Shown piece by piece: positions 16,806-25,213 of a DNA stretch of 64,000 bases. Made by a program: the position numbers and the translations under genes. The DNA is from Micromonospora chersina (lineage in GTDB: Bacteria; Actinomycetota; Actinomycetes; Mycobacteriales; Micromonosporaceae). A model generated the notes under the pieces. It was not told the DNA's origin and did not search any database. It worked only from the letters and a program-made list of their open reading frames with translations. Numbering within the stretch: position 1 is the stretch's first letter; every line of letters starts with the position of its first letter. The DNA lies in contig NZ_FMIB01000002.1 in NCBI RefSeq assembly GCF_900091475.1, positions 5,518,001 through 5,582,000 of the forward strand, given 5' to 3'.

Positions 16806-17749
16806 CGGCAGGACGGGTGGAGCGGAACGAGATGGCCGTGGTGCGGCCCGTGGTCCGGGTGGGCGCACCCACCGAGCGGCGCAACCCGCAGAGCCTCGAT
16901 CTCGACCTGATGTCGACCCGGGACGTGCTCACCGTCATCAACGAGGCGGACCGCCGGGTGCCCGCCGCGGTGGCCGCCGTCCTCGACGAGATCGCCGAGA
17001 CCGTCGACCTGGCCGTCGCAGCGCTGCGCGGCGGCAACCGGGTGCACTACTTCGGTGCCGGCACCTCCGGCCGCCTCGGGGTGCTGGACGCCGCCGAGCT
17101 GGCGCCCACCTTCAACTCGCCGCGGCACTGGTTCTGCGCGCACCTGGCCGGCGGCCCCGAGGCCATGTGGCGGGCCGTCGAGGACGCCGAGGACGACGAG
17201 CGCGGCGGCGCCGCCGAGGCCGCCGAGTGCGTACGCCCCGGCGACCTGGTGGTCGGGCTCGCGGCCAGCGGGCGCACCCCGTACGTCCTCGGGGCGCTCG
17301 CCGCGTCCCGGACGCAGGGGGCCGCGACGGTGCTCCTGTGCGCCAATCCGGAGGCCGACGCCGCCGGGTCGGTGGACGTCTTCATCGGGGTGGACACCGG
17401 ACCCGAGGTGGTCACCGGGTCGACCCGGATGAAGGCGGGCACCGCGCAGAAGCTGGTGCTGAACACGTTCTCCACGGCCGTGATGGTGCGCCTCGGTCGG
17501 GTCTACTCGAACCTCATGATCGACATGGTGGCCACCAACGCCAAGCTGCGCGGCCGGATGATCTCGATCCTCATGGAGGCCACCGGCTGTGCCGAGGAGG
17601 TCTGCCGCAGCGCCCTCAACGAGGCCGACGGCGACCTGAAGACCGCCCTCGTCTCGCTGGTGTCCGGCGCCGAGGTCTCCGCCGCCCGGGCCGCCCTGGC
17701 CCGCTCCGCCGACCAGGTACGCGGCGCGCTCGCCCTGCTCGCCTCCTGA
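16802..17749 (+). CDS. murQ: N-acetylmuramic acid 6-phosphate etherase
   Basis: A 315-residue SIS-domain enzyme that cleaves the lactyl ether of MurNAc 6-phosphate to give GlcNAc 6-phosphate and lactate, part of peptidoglycan sugar recycling. Family marks are TERRNPQSLDLDLMSTRDVL near residues 22-41, GAGTSGRLGVLDAAELAPTF near 84-103, and TGSTRMKAGTAQKLVLN near 206-222. ATG 16802 overlaps the regulator stop; a later in-frame ATG at 16832 also exists. The start chosen gives normal family length. No anmK or PTS gene is adjacent. Confidence 0.95.
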   Translation: MTAGRVERNEMAVVRPVVRVGAPTERRNPQSLDLDLMSTRDVLTVINEADRRVPAAVAAVLDEIAETVDLAVAALRGGNRVHYFGAGTSGRLGVLDAAELAPTFNSPRHWFCAHLAGGPEAMWRAVEDAEDDERGGAAEAAECVRPGDLVVGLAASGRTPYVLGALAASRTQGAATVLLCANPEADAAGSVDVFIGVDTGPEVVTGSTRMKAGTAQKLVLNTFSTAVMVRLGRVYSNLMIDMVATNAKLRGRMISILMEATGCAEEVCRSALNEADGDLKTALVSLVSGAEVSAARAALARSADQVRGALALLAS

Positions 17750-18197
17750 CGCGGCCGCCCGCCGGACCCCCTCCCGGCCGGGCCCGCGCCTACGGTGCGA
17801 CGCGTGTCACGTGCGGGGACGGGACGTCCCGCGCGCTGCGGATTGTTCAACCAGGCGTGGGGTAATCCTCACCCGAGGCTGAACCGACCGGTCGGCGGAC
17901 GCGTATCTCGCAGTGACCAGGATCGCAATGTCGCGGTGACGCGGGTCGCTGTGTTCATGGAATTCGCAATGGTGCCATTTCATGGGCGGACGACGATGCC
18001 GCTGCTCCGACGCCCTTTCACCGGGGCGTACGCGGGCCGCCCGAGCAGGGGTCCTGACAGCAAACATGGACCGGGCTCTCAGCTACTACTCAGGCATTCG
18101 TGACAGTTTCGACTCACGACATGGAATCCCCGACGCGTCTCATCTGTTGTGTAGGTGTCAGCACCTGCGGGCACAGCGGAGGTTACGGGGAGGGCTG
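17750..18197 (+). other. Long 5' region of the sigma-factor gene
   Basis: 448 bases without a supported gene between murQ and the sigma factor. Base composition is less GC-rich than the flanking genes in its second half. Nothing matched a riboswitch I could recognise; the only clear signal is the GGAGG-containing ribosome region at 18178-18194. It probably holds the sigma-gene promoter and a long leader. Confidence 0.5.
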
Positions 18198-19199
18198 ATG
18201 AACGTGGGGATGGCAAGGAACCGGGCAACCGGCGCGAGCGAGGGGACCGTGGCAATCGTGGACAAGAACATCGGCATGCGTACCGACGAGGTCGCCGAGG
18301 AGCGGGACCTGGTCGGCGTCTACCTGCACGAGATCTCCCGGACGCCGCTGCTGGACGCCGCCAAGGAGGTCGACCTCTCCAAGGCGATCGAGGCCGGCCT
18401 CTACGCCGAGCACCTGCTCGGCGAGGACCGCGTCCCCGACGGCGTCGACCGGGAGGACCTGGAGCGGCTGGTCGCCGAGGGTGAGCGCGCGAAGGACCTG
18501 TTCATCCGCGCCAACCTGCGGCTGGTCGTCTCGATCGCCCGCCGCTACGTGCGCTCGGGCATGCCCATGCTGGATCTCATCCAGGAGGGCAACACCGGCC
18601 TGGTCCGGGCGGTCGAGAAGTTCGACTACGAGCGCGGCTACAAGTTCTCCACCTACGCGACGTGGTGGATCCGCCAGGCCATCAGCCGGGCGATCGCCCA
18701 GCAGGAGCGCACGGTGCGGCTGCCCGTGCACCTGGTCGAGGACGTCAACCGGATGCGGAACGTGGCCCGGCAGCTCACCCGTGAGCTGGGCAGCGACCCG
18801 GAGCCGGAGCAGATCGCGGCGGCGCTCGGCGTCACCGTCGAGCGGGTCAACGAGCTGCGCCGCTGGTCGCAGGACACCGTCTCGCTGGACACCCCGGTGG
18901 GCGACGACGGCGACACCAACCTCGGCGACCTGGTCGCCGACAGCGACGCCCCGTCGCCGGAGGAGATCGTTCTCACCGGCCTGGAGCGGCAGCGGATCGA
19001 GGGTCTGCTCAACCACCTCGACGACCGTTCGGCCGGCATCATGCGGGCCCGCTACGGCCTGGAGGACGGGCGTGAGCACTCGCTGACCGAGGTCGCGTCG
19101 CGGTTCTCGCTCTCCCGGGAGCGGATCCGCCAGCTGGAGATCCAGGCCCTCGGCCGGCTCCGTGAGCTGGCCCGCGCCGAGGGGCTGCAGGCGGCCTGA
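18198..19199 (+). CDS. RNA polymerase sigma factor, sigma-70 group 2 (HrdB/SigB-like)
   Basis: A 333-residue primary-like sigma factor. Region 1.2 is DLVGVYLHEISRTPLLDA (about 36-53); region 2 contains DLFIRANLRLVVSIARRYV, MPMLDLIQEGNTGLVRAVEK and YKFSTYATWWIRQAISRAIA; region 3 contains LPVHLVEDVNRMRNVARQL; region 4.2 ends with FSLSRERIRQLEIQALGRL. It lacks the long acidic N-terminal extension of the principal HrdB/SigA, so it is a group 2 factor, probably for stress or stationary-phase promoters. ATG 18198 was chosen because upstream in-frame sequence is not conserved and ribosome-site sequence precedes it. A strong terminator follows. Confidence 0.92.
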   Translation: MNVGMARNRATGASEGTVAIVDKNIGMRTDEVAEERDLVGVYLHEISRTPLLDAAKEVDLSKAIEAGLYAEHLLGEDRVPDGVDREDLERLVAEGERAKDLFIRANLRLVVSIARRYVRSGMPMLDLIQEGNTGLVRAVEKFDYERGYKFSTYATWWIRQAISRAIAQQERTVRLPVHLVEDVNRMRNVARQLTRELGSDPEPEQIAAALGVTVERVNELRRWSQDTVSLDTPVGDDGDTNLGDLVADSDAPSPEEIVLTGLERQRIEGLLNHLDDRSAGIMRARYGLEDGREHSLTEVASRFSLSRERIRQLEIQALGRLRELARAEGLQAA

Positions 19200-19219
19200 C
19201 CTGGTAGTAATGGAATCGA

Positions 19220-19258
19220 CGAACGGCCGGCGTCCGATAGGGGGACGCCGGCCGTTCG
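19220..19258. terminator. Bidirectional terminator after sigma-factor gene
   Basis: A perfect 16-base-pair stem (CGAACGGCCGGCGTCC at 19220-19235 with 19243-19258) around a seven-base loop, followed by CTGTTT. It lies between the convergent sigma-factor and NlpC/P60 genes. Confidence 0.85.
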
Positions 19259-19270
19259 CTGTTTCCGGGG

Positions 19271-20239
19271 TCAGCGCACCCGGCCGTAGCCCTGGATCGT
19301 CATCATGTTCATGTCCCGCTTGCTGACGTTGCGGCCCGCGCTGGGCGCGTCGATCACCTGGCCGCCGCCCACGTAGAGCGCGACGTGGCCGAGCCCGGAG
19401 TAGAACACCAGGTCGCCGGCCTGGAGCGAGCTGCGGCTGATCCGTGAGGTGGCGTCCCACTGCATCGCCGCGTTGTGCGGCAGGGACTTGCCGGCGGCCC
19501 GCCAGGCCGCCAGGGTGAGCCCGGAGCAGTCGTAACCGTCCGGTCCGTCGGCGCCCCAGACGTACGGCTTGCCGATGGCGCCGTAGGCGTAGCGCACGGC
19601 CACGCCGGCCGAGCCGGAGATGGCCGGGGCGCTGCCGGCCGAACTCGACCTCGCGGGCGCCTCGGTGGCCCGGCCGTACGCCTGCCGGCGCAGCTCGTAG
19701 AGGCGGGCCAGGTCCGCCTCGATCTTCTTCTTGCCGGCGATCAGCTGCTTGGCCTGCGCCGCCTCCCGGGCCAGCGTGGCGTCCAGCCGAGTCTTCTGGT
19801 CGATCAGCCGGCGCTGGGTGTCCGTGAAACCGGCGATGGTCTGCTGCCGCTGGCGGGTGAGCTGGTCCAGGGTGCCCAGCCGGTCGGGGAGCGTGGCGGC
19901 GCCGCCGGGCTCCAGCAGGGCCCGCGCGGTGCGCATGCCACCGGTCTTGTACGCGGTGGCGGCGAGGGCGCCCACGTCGGCGCGGCTCCGCTCGGCCTGC
20001 TCCTGCAACGGGCCGATCTTGGCCTGCAACGTGGCCGCGGTGGCCTTGTTGGCCTTGATCTCCTCGTTGAGCTTGTTGTACGACTCGACGATTCGCTCCA
20101 GCTCAGTCGAGGACTTCTCGATCTGCTTCGTCAGCTCGGCGGGGGTGGGCTCGGCCCGAGCCACCGACGCCGGGGCGAGCAGCGCGGCCGAGAGGCCGGC
20201 CACCGCGAGCGAGCGCAGCAGGATCCGTAAGGACGACAA
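19271..20239 (-). CDS. Secreted NlpC/P60 (C40) peptidoglycan hydrolase with coiled coil
   Basis: A 322-residue exported protein. The proposed start is TTG 20239 (SSLRILLRSLAVAG follows), placed after GGAGAGGAG. Residues 1-30 form a signal peptide ending ARAE. Residues about 35-200 are a long coiled coil rich in Glu, Lys and Gln, as in RipA/RpfB-like hydrolases. The C-terminal C40 domain has YDCSGLTLAAW with the catalytic Cys near 237 and GHVALYVGGG with the His near 288. It probably cleaves peptide crosslinks in growth or division. The upstream region shows no c-di-AMP (ydaO) riboswitch pattern. Confidence 0.88.
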   Translation of the reverse strand: MSSLRILLRSLAVAGLSAALLAPASVARAEPTPAELTKQIEKSSTELERIVESYNKLNEEIKANKATAATLQAKIGPLQEQAERSRADVGALAATAYKTGGMRTARALLEPGGAATLPDRLGTLDQLTRQRQQTIAGFTDTQRRLIDQKTRLDATLAREAAQAKQLIAGKKKIEADLARLYELRRQAYGRATEAPARSSSAGSAPAISGSAGVAVRYAYGAIGKPYVWGADGPDGYDCSGLTLAAWRAAGKSLPHNAAMQWDATSRISRSSLQAGDLVFYSGLGHVALYVGGGQVIDAPSAGRNVSKRDMNMMTIQGYGRVR

Positions 20240-20732
20240 GAGCGGAAGGCTCCTCTCCGACTCCTCGCCGGGGCGGCGGGCGACCCGGCGACACCGGCCC
20301 GGGGCCACCCTGGTGGATGGCGGTCGACCGGACCGGCCTGCCCAACCTAACCCGGGACCGGAGTGACGGGCAGTTGAAGCAGGGGCGAAAGTTGGCAAAG
20401 TGTCAGGAAGTGCCGCCGGTGCTGGTGACGCTTCGTGACCGGTTCGCGGGCGGGCCGTCGCCGCGTGGTCGCCCGCTGGGCGGTACGTGCCACTCGCCGG
20501 ATTCGTCGTTCTGGGCGGATGTCGCCAGGCAACGCGCCGCAAAGTTACGACAAAGACGGAAATCGCTCTGCTTTCCCGGCGCGACGCTCTCCGGCCGGCT
20601 GGCGGGTGGCCAGGGAAAACGCCGGGCCGGGGTGGCGTGCCCGCAACACAATGAGGCGCGGAGGCCGGGAATCCCGCCGTACGGCAACGCCGACGACGTG
20701 GAGGTCCGGCCCGCGATCCCCGGGAGGCCGCC
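20240..20732. other. Divergent intergenic region, no gene seen
   Basis: About 490 bases between the NlpC/P60 gene and the DUF6232-like gene. Parts near 20530-20580 are unusually AT-rich for this genome (AAAGTTACGACAAAGACGG) and may hold promoters. Short frames here have no family support. No structured RNA could be recognised. Confidence 0.5.
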
Positions 20733-21251
20733 GTGCAGACCGATGGCTCCACCACCCGCCCGCCCCGGTCCCCGGGCGCGACGGCACCGACACTGCTCTA
20801 CGCCCGACCCGGCATCGTGGTCACGGGCGAGCGCTTCACCGTCGGCCGCAACAGCTGGCCCGTGGCCGACATCACCCAGCTCTGGACCGCCCGCGGTCCG
20901 CACGACCGGCTCGCCCTCCGGGCGGTCGCCGTCTCCGCCGCGTTGATCGGCGCGGTCGGCGTGCTGCTCGGCTTCACCGGCGGGCTGCAACGGCTCACCG
21001 CGGCGGCGTACCTCACGCTGGGCGCGGTCGGGCTGCTGCCGCTGCTTCTCGTGCTGGTCGGCGACCGCTGGCGGCCCCCGGCGTACGAGCTGTGGGGGCG
21101 GCTCGGCGGGGCCGAGGTGCTGCTGTTCAGCAGCGACGACGAGCGGCAGTTCGGCCAGGTCACCCGGGCCCTGCAACGGGCCCGGGAGGGGGTGCGCCAC
21201 GGCGGCTGGACGGACCCGCCCGCGGCCGCCGCCTGGCGGCCGAACCGCTGA
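20733..21251 (+). CDS. DUF6232-like membrane protein
   Basis: A 172-residue protein from GTG 20733. The front half (LYARPGIVVTGERFTVGRNS, WPVADITQLW) looks like the bacterial PH-like segment of DUF6232 proteins, followed by two hydrophobic helices (about 78-115) and a cytoplasmic tail with a YELWGRLGGAEVLLFSSDDE segment. Function unknown. It is convergent with the DUF3817 gene 11 bases downstream. Family assignment is from pattern memory and is moderate. Confidence 0.7.
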   Translation: MQTDGSTTRPPRSPGATAPTLLYARPGIVVTGERFTVGRNSWPVADITQLWTARGPHDRLALRAVAVSAALIGAVGVLLGFTGGLQRLTAAAYLTLGAVGLLPLLLVLVGDRWRPPAYELWGRLGGAEVLLFSSDDERQFGQVTRALQRAREGVRHGGWTDPPAAAAWRPNR

Positions 21252-21261
21252 CCGCCGAGGG

Positions 21262-21591
21262 TCAGCCGGCGACCGGCTCCGGGGCCCGGGCCGCCTGCTC
21301 GGCGGCCAGCCAGTGGCTGACCCGGCGCTCGGCGTAGAACGAGACGAACGGCACGGTGCCGGCGAGCATCACGAGCAGCATCCGCTTCAGCGGCCAGTCG
21401 GCCCGGCGCGACAGGTCGAAGGTGAGCGCCAGGTAGATCATGTAGAGCCAGCCGTGCGCCGTGCCGACCACGGCCACCACGGTCGGGTTGTCGAAGCCGT
21501 ACTTCAGCGGCATCCCGATCAGGACCAGCACCACAAGCGCCACGCCCACGATCCAGGCGATCACGCGGTACCGGGTAAGGGCTCCGCCCAC
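21262..21591 (-). CDS. DUF3817 integral membrane protein
   Basis: A 109-residue protein with three hydrophobic helices. The pattern GMPLKYGFDNPTVVAVVGTAHGWLYMIY is characteristic of DUF3817 actinobacterial membrane proteins. ATG 21591 is the start. It follows the next membrane-protein gene by 25 bases on the same strand and is probably co-transcribed. No function is known for the family. Confidence 0.85.
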   Translation of the reverse strand: MGGALTRYRVIAWIVGVALVVLVLIGMPLKYGFDNPTVVAVVGTAHGWLYMIYLALTFDLSRRADWPLKRMLLVMLAGTVPFVSFYAERRVSHWLAAEQAARAPEPVAG

Positions 21592-21616
21592 CGTCGTCCG
21601 TCCTTCCGCACCGGCC

Positions 21617-22036
21617 TCAGCCGGGATAGTCGCCGGGCTTCGCGCCCGGGTTGGCGTTCAACCAGGAAAGGTAGCGGTTGTACGCGGCCAGCTCGCCGTC
21701 GTCGGCCCCGCCGACCGGCACGGCCGGCACCCGGCTGACCCGCACCGGCCGGCGTACCGCCGGGGCGGCGACGGCCGGCTCGGAGCCGGCGGCCGCCGGC
21801 GGCGCCGGGTCGGCCCGCTCCTCGCGCGAGGCCCGCAGCGCGTGCCGCAGCTCACGCCACCACACGAAGACCACGAAGCCGGCGAAGACCGGCCACTCGA
21901 TCGCGTAACCGAAGCTCAGCGAGTTGCCCTCGGCGGCCCGGGTGACCTGCCACCAGCCGAGGCCCAGGAAGCCCACCACCAGCACGACCATGGCCACGTG
22001 GCGGGCGATCCACGCCGGTGTCCAGAGCCGCTTCAT
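21617..22036 (-). CDS. Small actinobacterial membrane protein of unknown function
   Basis: A 139-residue protein. Residues 10-30 and 42-62 are hydrophobic ([18 protein letters not shown] and [12 protein letters not shown]). The C-terminal half is Ala/Pro-rich and then has a short conserved-looking segment [23 protein letters not shown] 22036 is the start. Proteins of this layout are often found beside DUF3817 genes in actinobacteria. I do not recognise a function. Confidence 0.7.
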   Translation of the reverse strand: MKRLWTPAWIARHVAMVVLVVGFLGLGWWQVTRAAEGNSLSFGYAIEWPVFAGFVVFVWWRELRHALRASREERADPAPPAAAGSEPAVAAPAVRRPVRVSRVPAVPVGGADDGELAAYNRYLSWLNANPGAKPGDYPG

Positions 22037-22158
22037 GCCATCGAGGGTACCGGGCCCGCCGGCCGTCTCCGACGCGGTGTCGTAGGTGGCGAGGGTTTGG
22101 TGGCACCCCGGCTGGGCATCCGTCTAGACGCCAGCCCGAACGAGACGAGGGGGCGACG

Positions 22159-22458
22159 ATGACCGAATCAGTACGCCGCGACGCCAGTCCGGAGCAGCGG
22201 GTGACCGAGTGGGACGGCGATCACGCCCGCACCCAGGACGTGGACGGTGAGCTGCTCGGGGTGGACCCCGCCGACCTCGGCGACGAGGACCTGATCCGGG
22301 AGATGCAGAGCCTGCACCGCACCCGGCTCGACACCCTCCGGCACGCCACCGACTCGGCGCTCGCCAACCACCTGCGGCGCACCGCCGAGCTGGAGACCGA
22401 GTACCTGGCCCGGCACCCGGGCCGGGAGGTCGACCCGAGCCGGCTGCGGGACGCCTGA
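22159..22458 (+). CDS. DUF6158-like small protein
   Basis: A 99-residue, charged, soluble protein. ATG 22159 follows GAGGGGGCGACG. The central helical segment DLGDEDLIREMQSLHRTRLD and ETEYLARHPGREVDPSRLRDA at the C-terminus match the DUF6158 actinobacterial family as I recall it. It overlaps the downstream SRPBCC-like gene by one base (TGATG), so the two are translationally coupled. Function unknown. Confidence 0.78.
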   Translation: MTESVRRDASPEQRVTEWDGDHARTQDVDGELLGVDPADLGDEDLIREMQSLHRTRLDTLRHATDSALANHLRRTAELETEYLARHPGREVDPSRLRDA

Positions 22459-22781
22459 TGGCCAGCCACGCCGAGCGCGGCATGTCCGCGCCTCCCGAGG
22501 TGGTCTTCAACACCGCCACCGACCCGGACCGGTCCGCGGCCTGGCTGCCCGAGGAGCTGCGCCGGTCCGGCACGCACCGGGTCGAGGTGGTCGACGCCGA
22601 GGACATGCGGGCCCGCTGGAGTTCCGAGGCCGCCGGGTGGTCGGCGGACATCGACGTCGAGCCGGCCGACGCCGGGGGCGCCCGGGTCCGGCTGGACCTC
22701 GACGGGACCGACCACGGGATGGCCGACGAGATCCTGGCGAGCCTCGCCCGCGAGGTGGCCGACAACCTGACCGCCGGCTGA
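22458..22781 (+). CDS. SRPBCC-like small protein
   Basis: A 107-residue protein starting at ATG 22458 in the stop codon of the preceding gene. Its pattern (PPEVVFNTATDPDRSAAWLP, then alternating beta segments and a C-terminal helix ILASLAREVADNL) is that of a short START/SRPBCC fold, as in polyketide-cyclase-like proteins. No ligand can be assigned. Confidence 0.7.
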   Translation: MASHAERGMSAPPEVVFNTATDPDRSAAWLPEELRRSGTHRVEVVDAEDMRARWSSEAAGWSADIDVEPADAGGARVRLDLDGTDHGMADEILASLAREVADNLTAG

Positions 22782-22813
22782 GCCGGCACTGGCACGACGA
22801 CGAGGAGGCCGGG

Positions 22814-23353
22814 TTGACCGGGAGTGGCCTGAAGCAGAAGGTGGCGCGGCTGCGCCAGGCGTACGCGCCGCACGAGCACCGGCCGCTGGGCGGCTACCTG
22901 GTGGCGATGGGCACGTACGGCGCGGTCACCGCGTCGCTTGTCGGCCTGGTCAGGGCGACCGGCCGCCCGGTGCCGGAGCGGCCCGCGCCCGGCGACGTGG
23001 TGCTGCTGTCGATCGCGACCCACAAGCTGAGCCGGCTGCTCTCCAAGGACGCGATCACCAGTCCGCTCCGCGCGCCCTTCACCCGCTACGACCACCCGAT
23101 CGGCAGCGGCGAGGTGATGGAGCAGGTCCGCGACCAGGGCAGCCCGACCCGGCACGCGCTCGGCGAGCTGGTGAGCTGCCCGTTCTGCCTGGCCGTCTGG
23201 GTCGCCACCGGCCTCACGGGCGGGCTGGTGCTGGCGCCCCGGCTCACCCGGCTGGTCGCCACCGCGCTGACCGCGGTGGCCGCTTCGGACTTCCTCCAGA
23301 TGGGGTACGCGGTGGCCCAGCAGGCCGCCGAGGGCGGGCACCACGAGGACTGA
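22814..23353 (+). CDS. DUF1360 membrane protein
   Basis: A 179-residue protein with three or four hydrophobic stretches. The C-terminal half has the DUF1360 features HKLSRLLSKDAITSPLRAPF and LVSCPFCLAVWVA, with two cysteines in CPFC. The proposed start is TTG 22814 after GAGGAGG; earlier frames run into the upstream gene. Family function is unknown; in Bacillus a relative is spore-associated. A strong terminator follows. Confidence 0.82.
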   Translation: MTGSGLKQKVARLRQAYAPHEHRPLGGYLVAMGTYGAVTASLVGLVRATGRPVPERPAPGDVVLLSIATHKLSRLLSKDAITSPLRAPFTRYDHPIGSGEVMEQVRDQGSPTRHALGELVSCPFCLAVWVATGLTGGLVLAPRLTRLVATALTAVAASDFLQMGYAVAQQAAEGGHHED

Positions 23354-23367
23354 CCGTACGACGAAGC

Positions 23368-23400
23368 AAAGGGGGCCGGCGCGCCGCGCCGGCCCCCTTT
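23368..23400. terminator. Intrinsic terminator with A/T tails
   Basis: AAAGGGGGCCGGCGC (23368-23382) pairs perfectly with 23386-23400 around a three-base loop. The A/T flanks make it work in both directions, between the DUF1360 gene and the opposing small acidic gene. Confidence 0.88.
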
Positions 23401-23414
23401 CGCGTTCGTGCCGC

Positions 23415-23624
23415 TCAGGTCGGGGTGGTGCCGTGGTCCTCGCCGGCCCAGCCGCGCGACGCCTCCGGCTCCCGCTCGTCGCTGTCCTCGCCGGTGATGA
23501 CGTCGTCGGAGACCGCCGTCTGGTCGTGCTCGCCGGCGAAGTCGGGCTCCGGCAGCGTGTCCATGCCCTCCGGTGGCTGGCCGAGCGCCGGGGGGTGCCC
23601 GTGTTCCTCGTTGCGGTCGGTCAT
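23415..23624 (-). CDS. Small acidic protein of unknown function
   Basis: A 69-residue hydrophilic protein beginning MTDRNEEHGHPPALG and rich in Glu and Asp (GEDSDEREPE). No domain, signal peptide or membrane segment. ATG 23624 follows a GAGAGGACA-like site. Third-position GC is in line with real genes, but composition is low-complexity. It may be disordered. Confidence 0.55.
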   Translation of the reverse strand: MTDRNEEHGHPPALGQPPEGMDTLPEPDFAGEHDQTAVSDDVITGEDSDEREPEASRGWAGEDHGTTPT

Positions 23625-23666
23625 CGCGCTGTCCTCTCCGTCCTCGGGCCGCCTCCGCCGGAAGGC

Positions 23667-23891
23667 TCAGGCCACCGTCCCGCCGAGCAGGTCGGCGGCC
23701 TCGTCGACCGCGTACTCGCCCTGCGGCAGGGCGGCGATCCGGGTGAGCAGCTCGGCGGGCAGCTCCGCGGCCACCGCCCGGCGGTAGATGTCCGCCTGGC
23801 TGATCCGCTCCTGGCCGTGGTAGATGTCGTCGAGCAGTTCGTCGAGCGGCCGGGTGTCCGGCTGCTCGGTCACGGGCGCGTCATCGGTCAC
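23667..23891 (-). CDS. Small helical protein of unknown function
   Basis: A 74-residue protein starting at GTG 23891. After an acidic N-terminus it has the helical segment LDELLDDIYHGQERISQADIY and a compact domain RAVAAELPAELLTRIAALPQ...YAVDEAADLLGG that resembles DUF2795-like or helix-rich actinobacterial regulators. No catalytic motif. Probably expressed with the acidic gene downstream. Confidence 0.6.
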   Translation of the reverse strand: MTDDAPVTEQPDTRPLDELLDDIYHGQERISQADIYRRAVAAELPAELLTRIAALPQGEYAVDEAADLLGGTVA

Positions 23892-23957
23892 GCCGGTCAG
23901 CTACCCGGGCCCGAATCGGTCAAACGTCCCCACCCGGCCGCCCCACCCCGCCCCCCG

Positions 23958-24022
23958 GCGTTGATCATGAGGTTGGCGGCGAAGTCGATCTCCTTCGCTG
24001 CCGCCAACCTCATGATCAACGC
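23958..24022. repeat. Perfect 23-base inverted repeat of a dispersed family
   Basis: The arm at 23958-23980 starts GCGTTGATCATGAGGTTGGC and is repeated perfectly, inverted, at 24000-24022. The 19-base loop contains a further small GAAG/CTTC pairing. It can fold into a very stable cruciform or RNA hairpin between two minus-strand genes. The core TTGATCATGA-GTTGGCG is one I associate with many copies in Micromonospora genomes. Only one copy is in this window, though 58860-58906 is similar in layout. Confidence 0.85.
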
Positions 24023-24026
24023 TCGC

Positions 24027-24087
24027 GTGGGGTCAGGCCGGGGTGGGGTCGGGCCGGGTGGGGTCGGGCCGGGTGGGGTCAGGCCGG
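24027..24087. repeat. Short tandem repeat, four copies of about 15 bases
   Basis: Units beginning at 24027, 24043, 24058 and 24073 read GTGGGGTCAGGCCGG or GTGGGGTCGGGCCGG. The last copy runs into the 3' end of the DAHP synthase gene (stop at 24079-24081). Confidence 0.85.
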
Positions 24088-25167
24088 GGTCGGGAGGGTG
24101 GCGCGGCGGGCGCGGACCGCCTGGGCGAGGTGGTCGAGGACCTCGGCGGTGGTGTCCCAGCCGATGCAGGCGTCGGTCACCGACTTGCCGTACTCCAGCT
24201 GGCGGGTGGGGTCGAGGTCCTGCCGGCCGGGCTGGAGGAAGCTCTCCAGCATGATGCCGACGATGCCGCGCTGGCCGGCGGCGAGCTGGGCGGCCACGTC
24301 GGCGGCGACCAGCGGCTGGTTGCGGTGGTCCTTGCCGCTGTTGGCGTGGCTGGCGTCGACCACCACGCGCTCGGGCAGCCCGGCGGCGCGCAGCAGGTCC
24401 AGCGCCCCGGCCACCGACTCCGCGTCGTAGTTGGGCCGGCCACCGCCGCCGCGCAGCACCAGGTGGCCGTCGGCGTTGCCCCGGGTGTGCATGATCGCCG
24501 GCGTGCCGGAGACGTCGATGCCGGGGAAGACGTGCGGGACGCCGGCCGCCCGGATCGCGTCCACAGCGGTGCCGATGCTGCCGTCCGGGCGGTTCTTCAT
24601 GCCGATCGGCATGGACAGGCCGGACGCGAGCTGCCGGTGCACCTGGCTCTCCACGGTCCGCGCGCCGATCGCGCCCCAGGCCACCGTGTCGGCGATGTAC
24701 TGCGGGGTGATCGGGTCGAGGAACTCGCAGCCCACCGGGAGACCCAGCCGCACCACGTCGAGCAGGAGCGCCCGGGCGGTGCGCAGGCCGGTGTTCACGT
24801 CGCCCGACCCGTCCAGGCCCGGGTCGTTGATCAGGCCCTTCCAGCCCACTGTCGAGCGCGGCTTCTCGAAGTAGACGCGCATCACGACGAGCAGGTCGTC
24901 GGCGAGCCGGTCGGCCGCGTGGCGCAGCCGGGCCGCGTATTCCAGGGCGGCGGCGGGGTCGTGCACCGAGCAGGGGCCGACCACGACCAGCAGCCGGTCG
25001 TCGGTGCGGTCCAGCACCCGGCCGACGGCACGTCGACCGGCCACCACGGCCTCGGCGAGGGACTCCTCGAGCGGCAGGTGGTGGTGCAGCAGGGCCGGGG
25101 TGGTCAGCGGCACGACACGGTCGATCCGCTGGTCGATGACCCGATGGACGTCCGGGGTCGTCGTCAC
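24079..25167 (-). CDS. 3-deoxy-7-phosphoheptulonate (DAHP) synthase, type I
   Basis: A 362-residue class I (AroF/G/H-like) enzyme that condenses phosphoenolpyruvate with erythrose 4-phosphate, the first step of aromatic biosynthesis. Family marks are VVVGPCSVHDPAAALEYAARL near residues 60-80, MRVYFEKPRSTVGWKGLINDP near 94-114, GMKNRPDG near 190, and VDASHANSGKDHRNQ near 272. GTG 25167 is preferred: it follows GGAAGG, while the upstream ATG at 25251 lies inside a terminator-like hairpin. The gene is preceded by a leader with an aromatic-rich mini-ORF and a hairpin, suggesting attenuation. The 3' end carries part of a tandem repeat. Confidence 0.95.
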   Translation of the reverse strand: MTTTPDVHRVIDQRIDRVVPLTTPALLHHHLPLEESLAEAVVAGRRAVGRVLDRTDDRLLVVVGPCSVHDPAAALEYAARLRHAADRLADDLLVVMRVYFEKPRSTVGWKGLINDPGLDGSGDVNTGLRTARALLLDVVRLGLPVGCEFLDPITPQYIADTVAWGAIGARTVESQVHRQLASGLSMPIGMKNRPDGSIGTAVDAIRAAGVPHVFPGIDVSGTPAIMHTRGNADGHLVLRGGGGRPNYDAESVAGALDLLRAAGLPERVVVDASHANSGKDHRNQPLVAADVAAQLAAGQRGIVGIMLESFLQPGRQDLDPTRQLEYGKSVTDACIGWDTTAEVLDHLAQAVRARRATLPTPA

Positions 25168-25213
25168 GGTGGGGTTCCTTCCGCCGACCGTGCCCGGGGC
25201 CGGCGCCCGGGAT

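Noticed and set aside
20240..20600. c-di-AMP (ydaO) riboswitch upstream of the NlpC/P60 gene
   Set aside because: Such switches often precede cell-wall hydrolases in actinobacteria, but none of the conserved ydaO sequence blocks could be found on the minus strand.
24027..24087. CRISPR-like array
   Set aside because: The repeat units are contiguous with no unique spacers; the same holds for 55829-55985 and 52911-53018. No cas genes are present.
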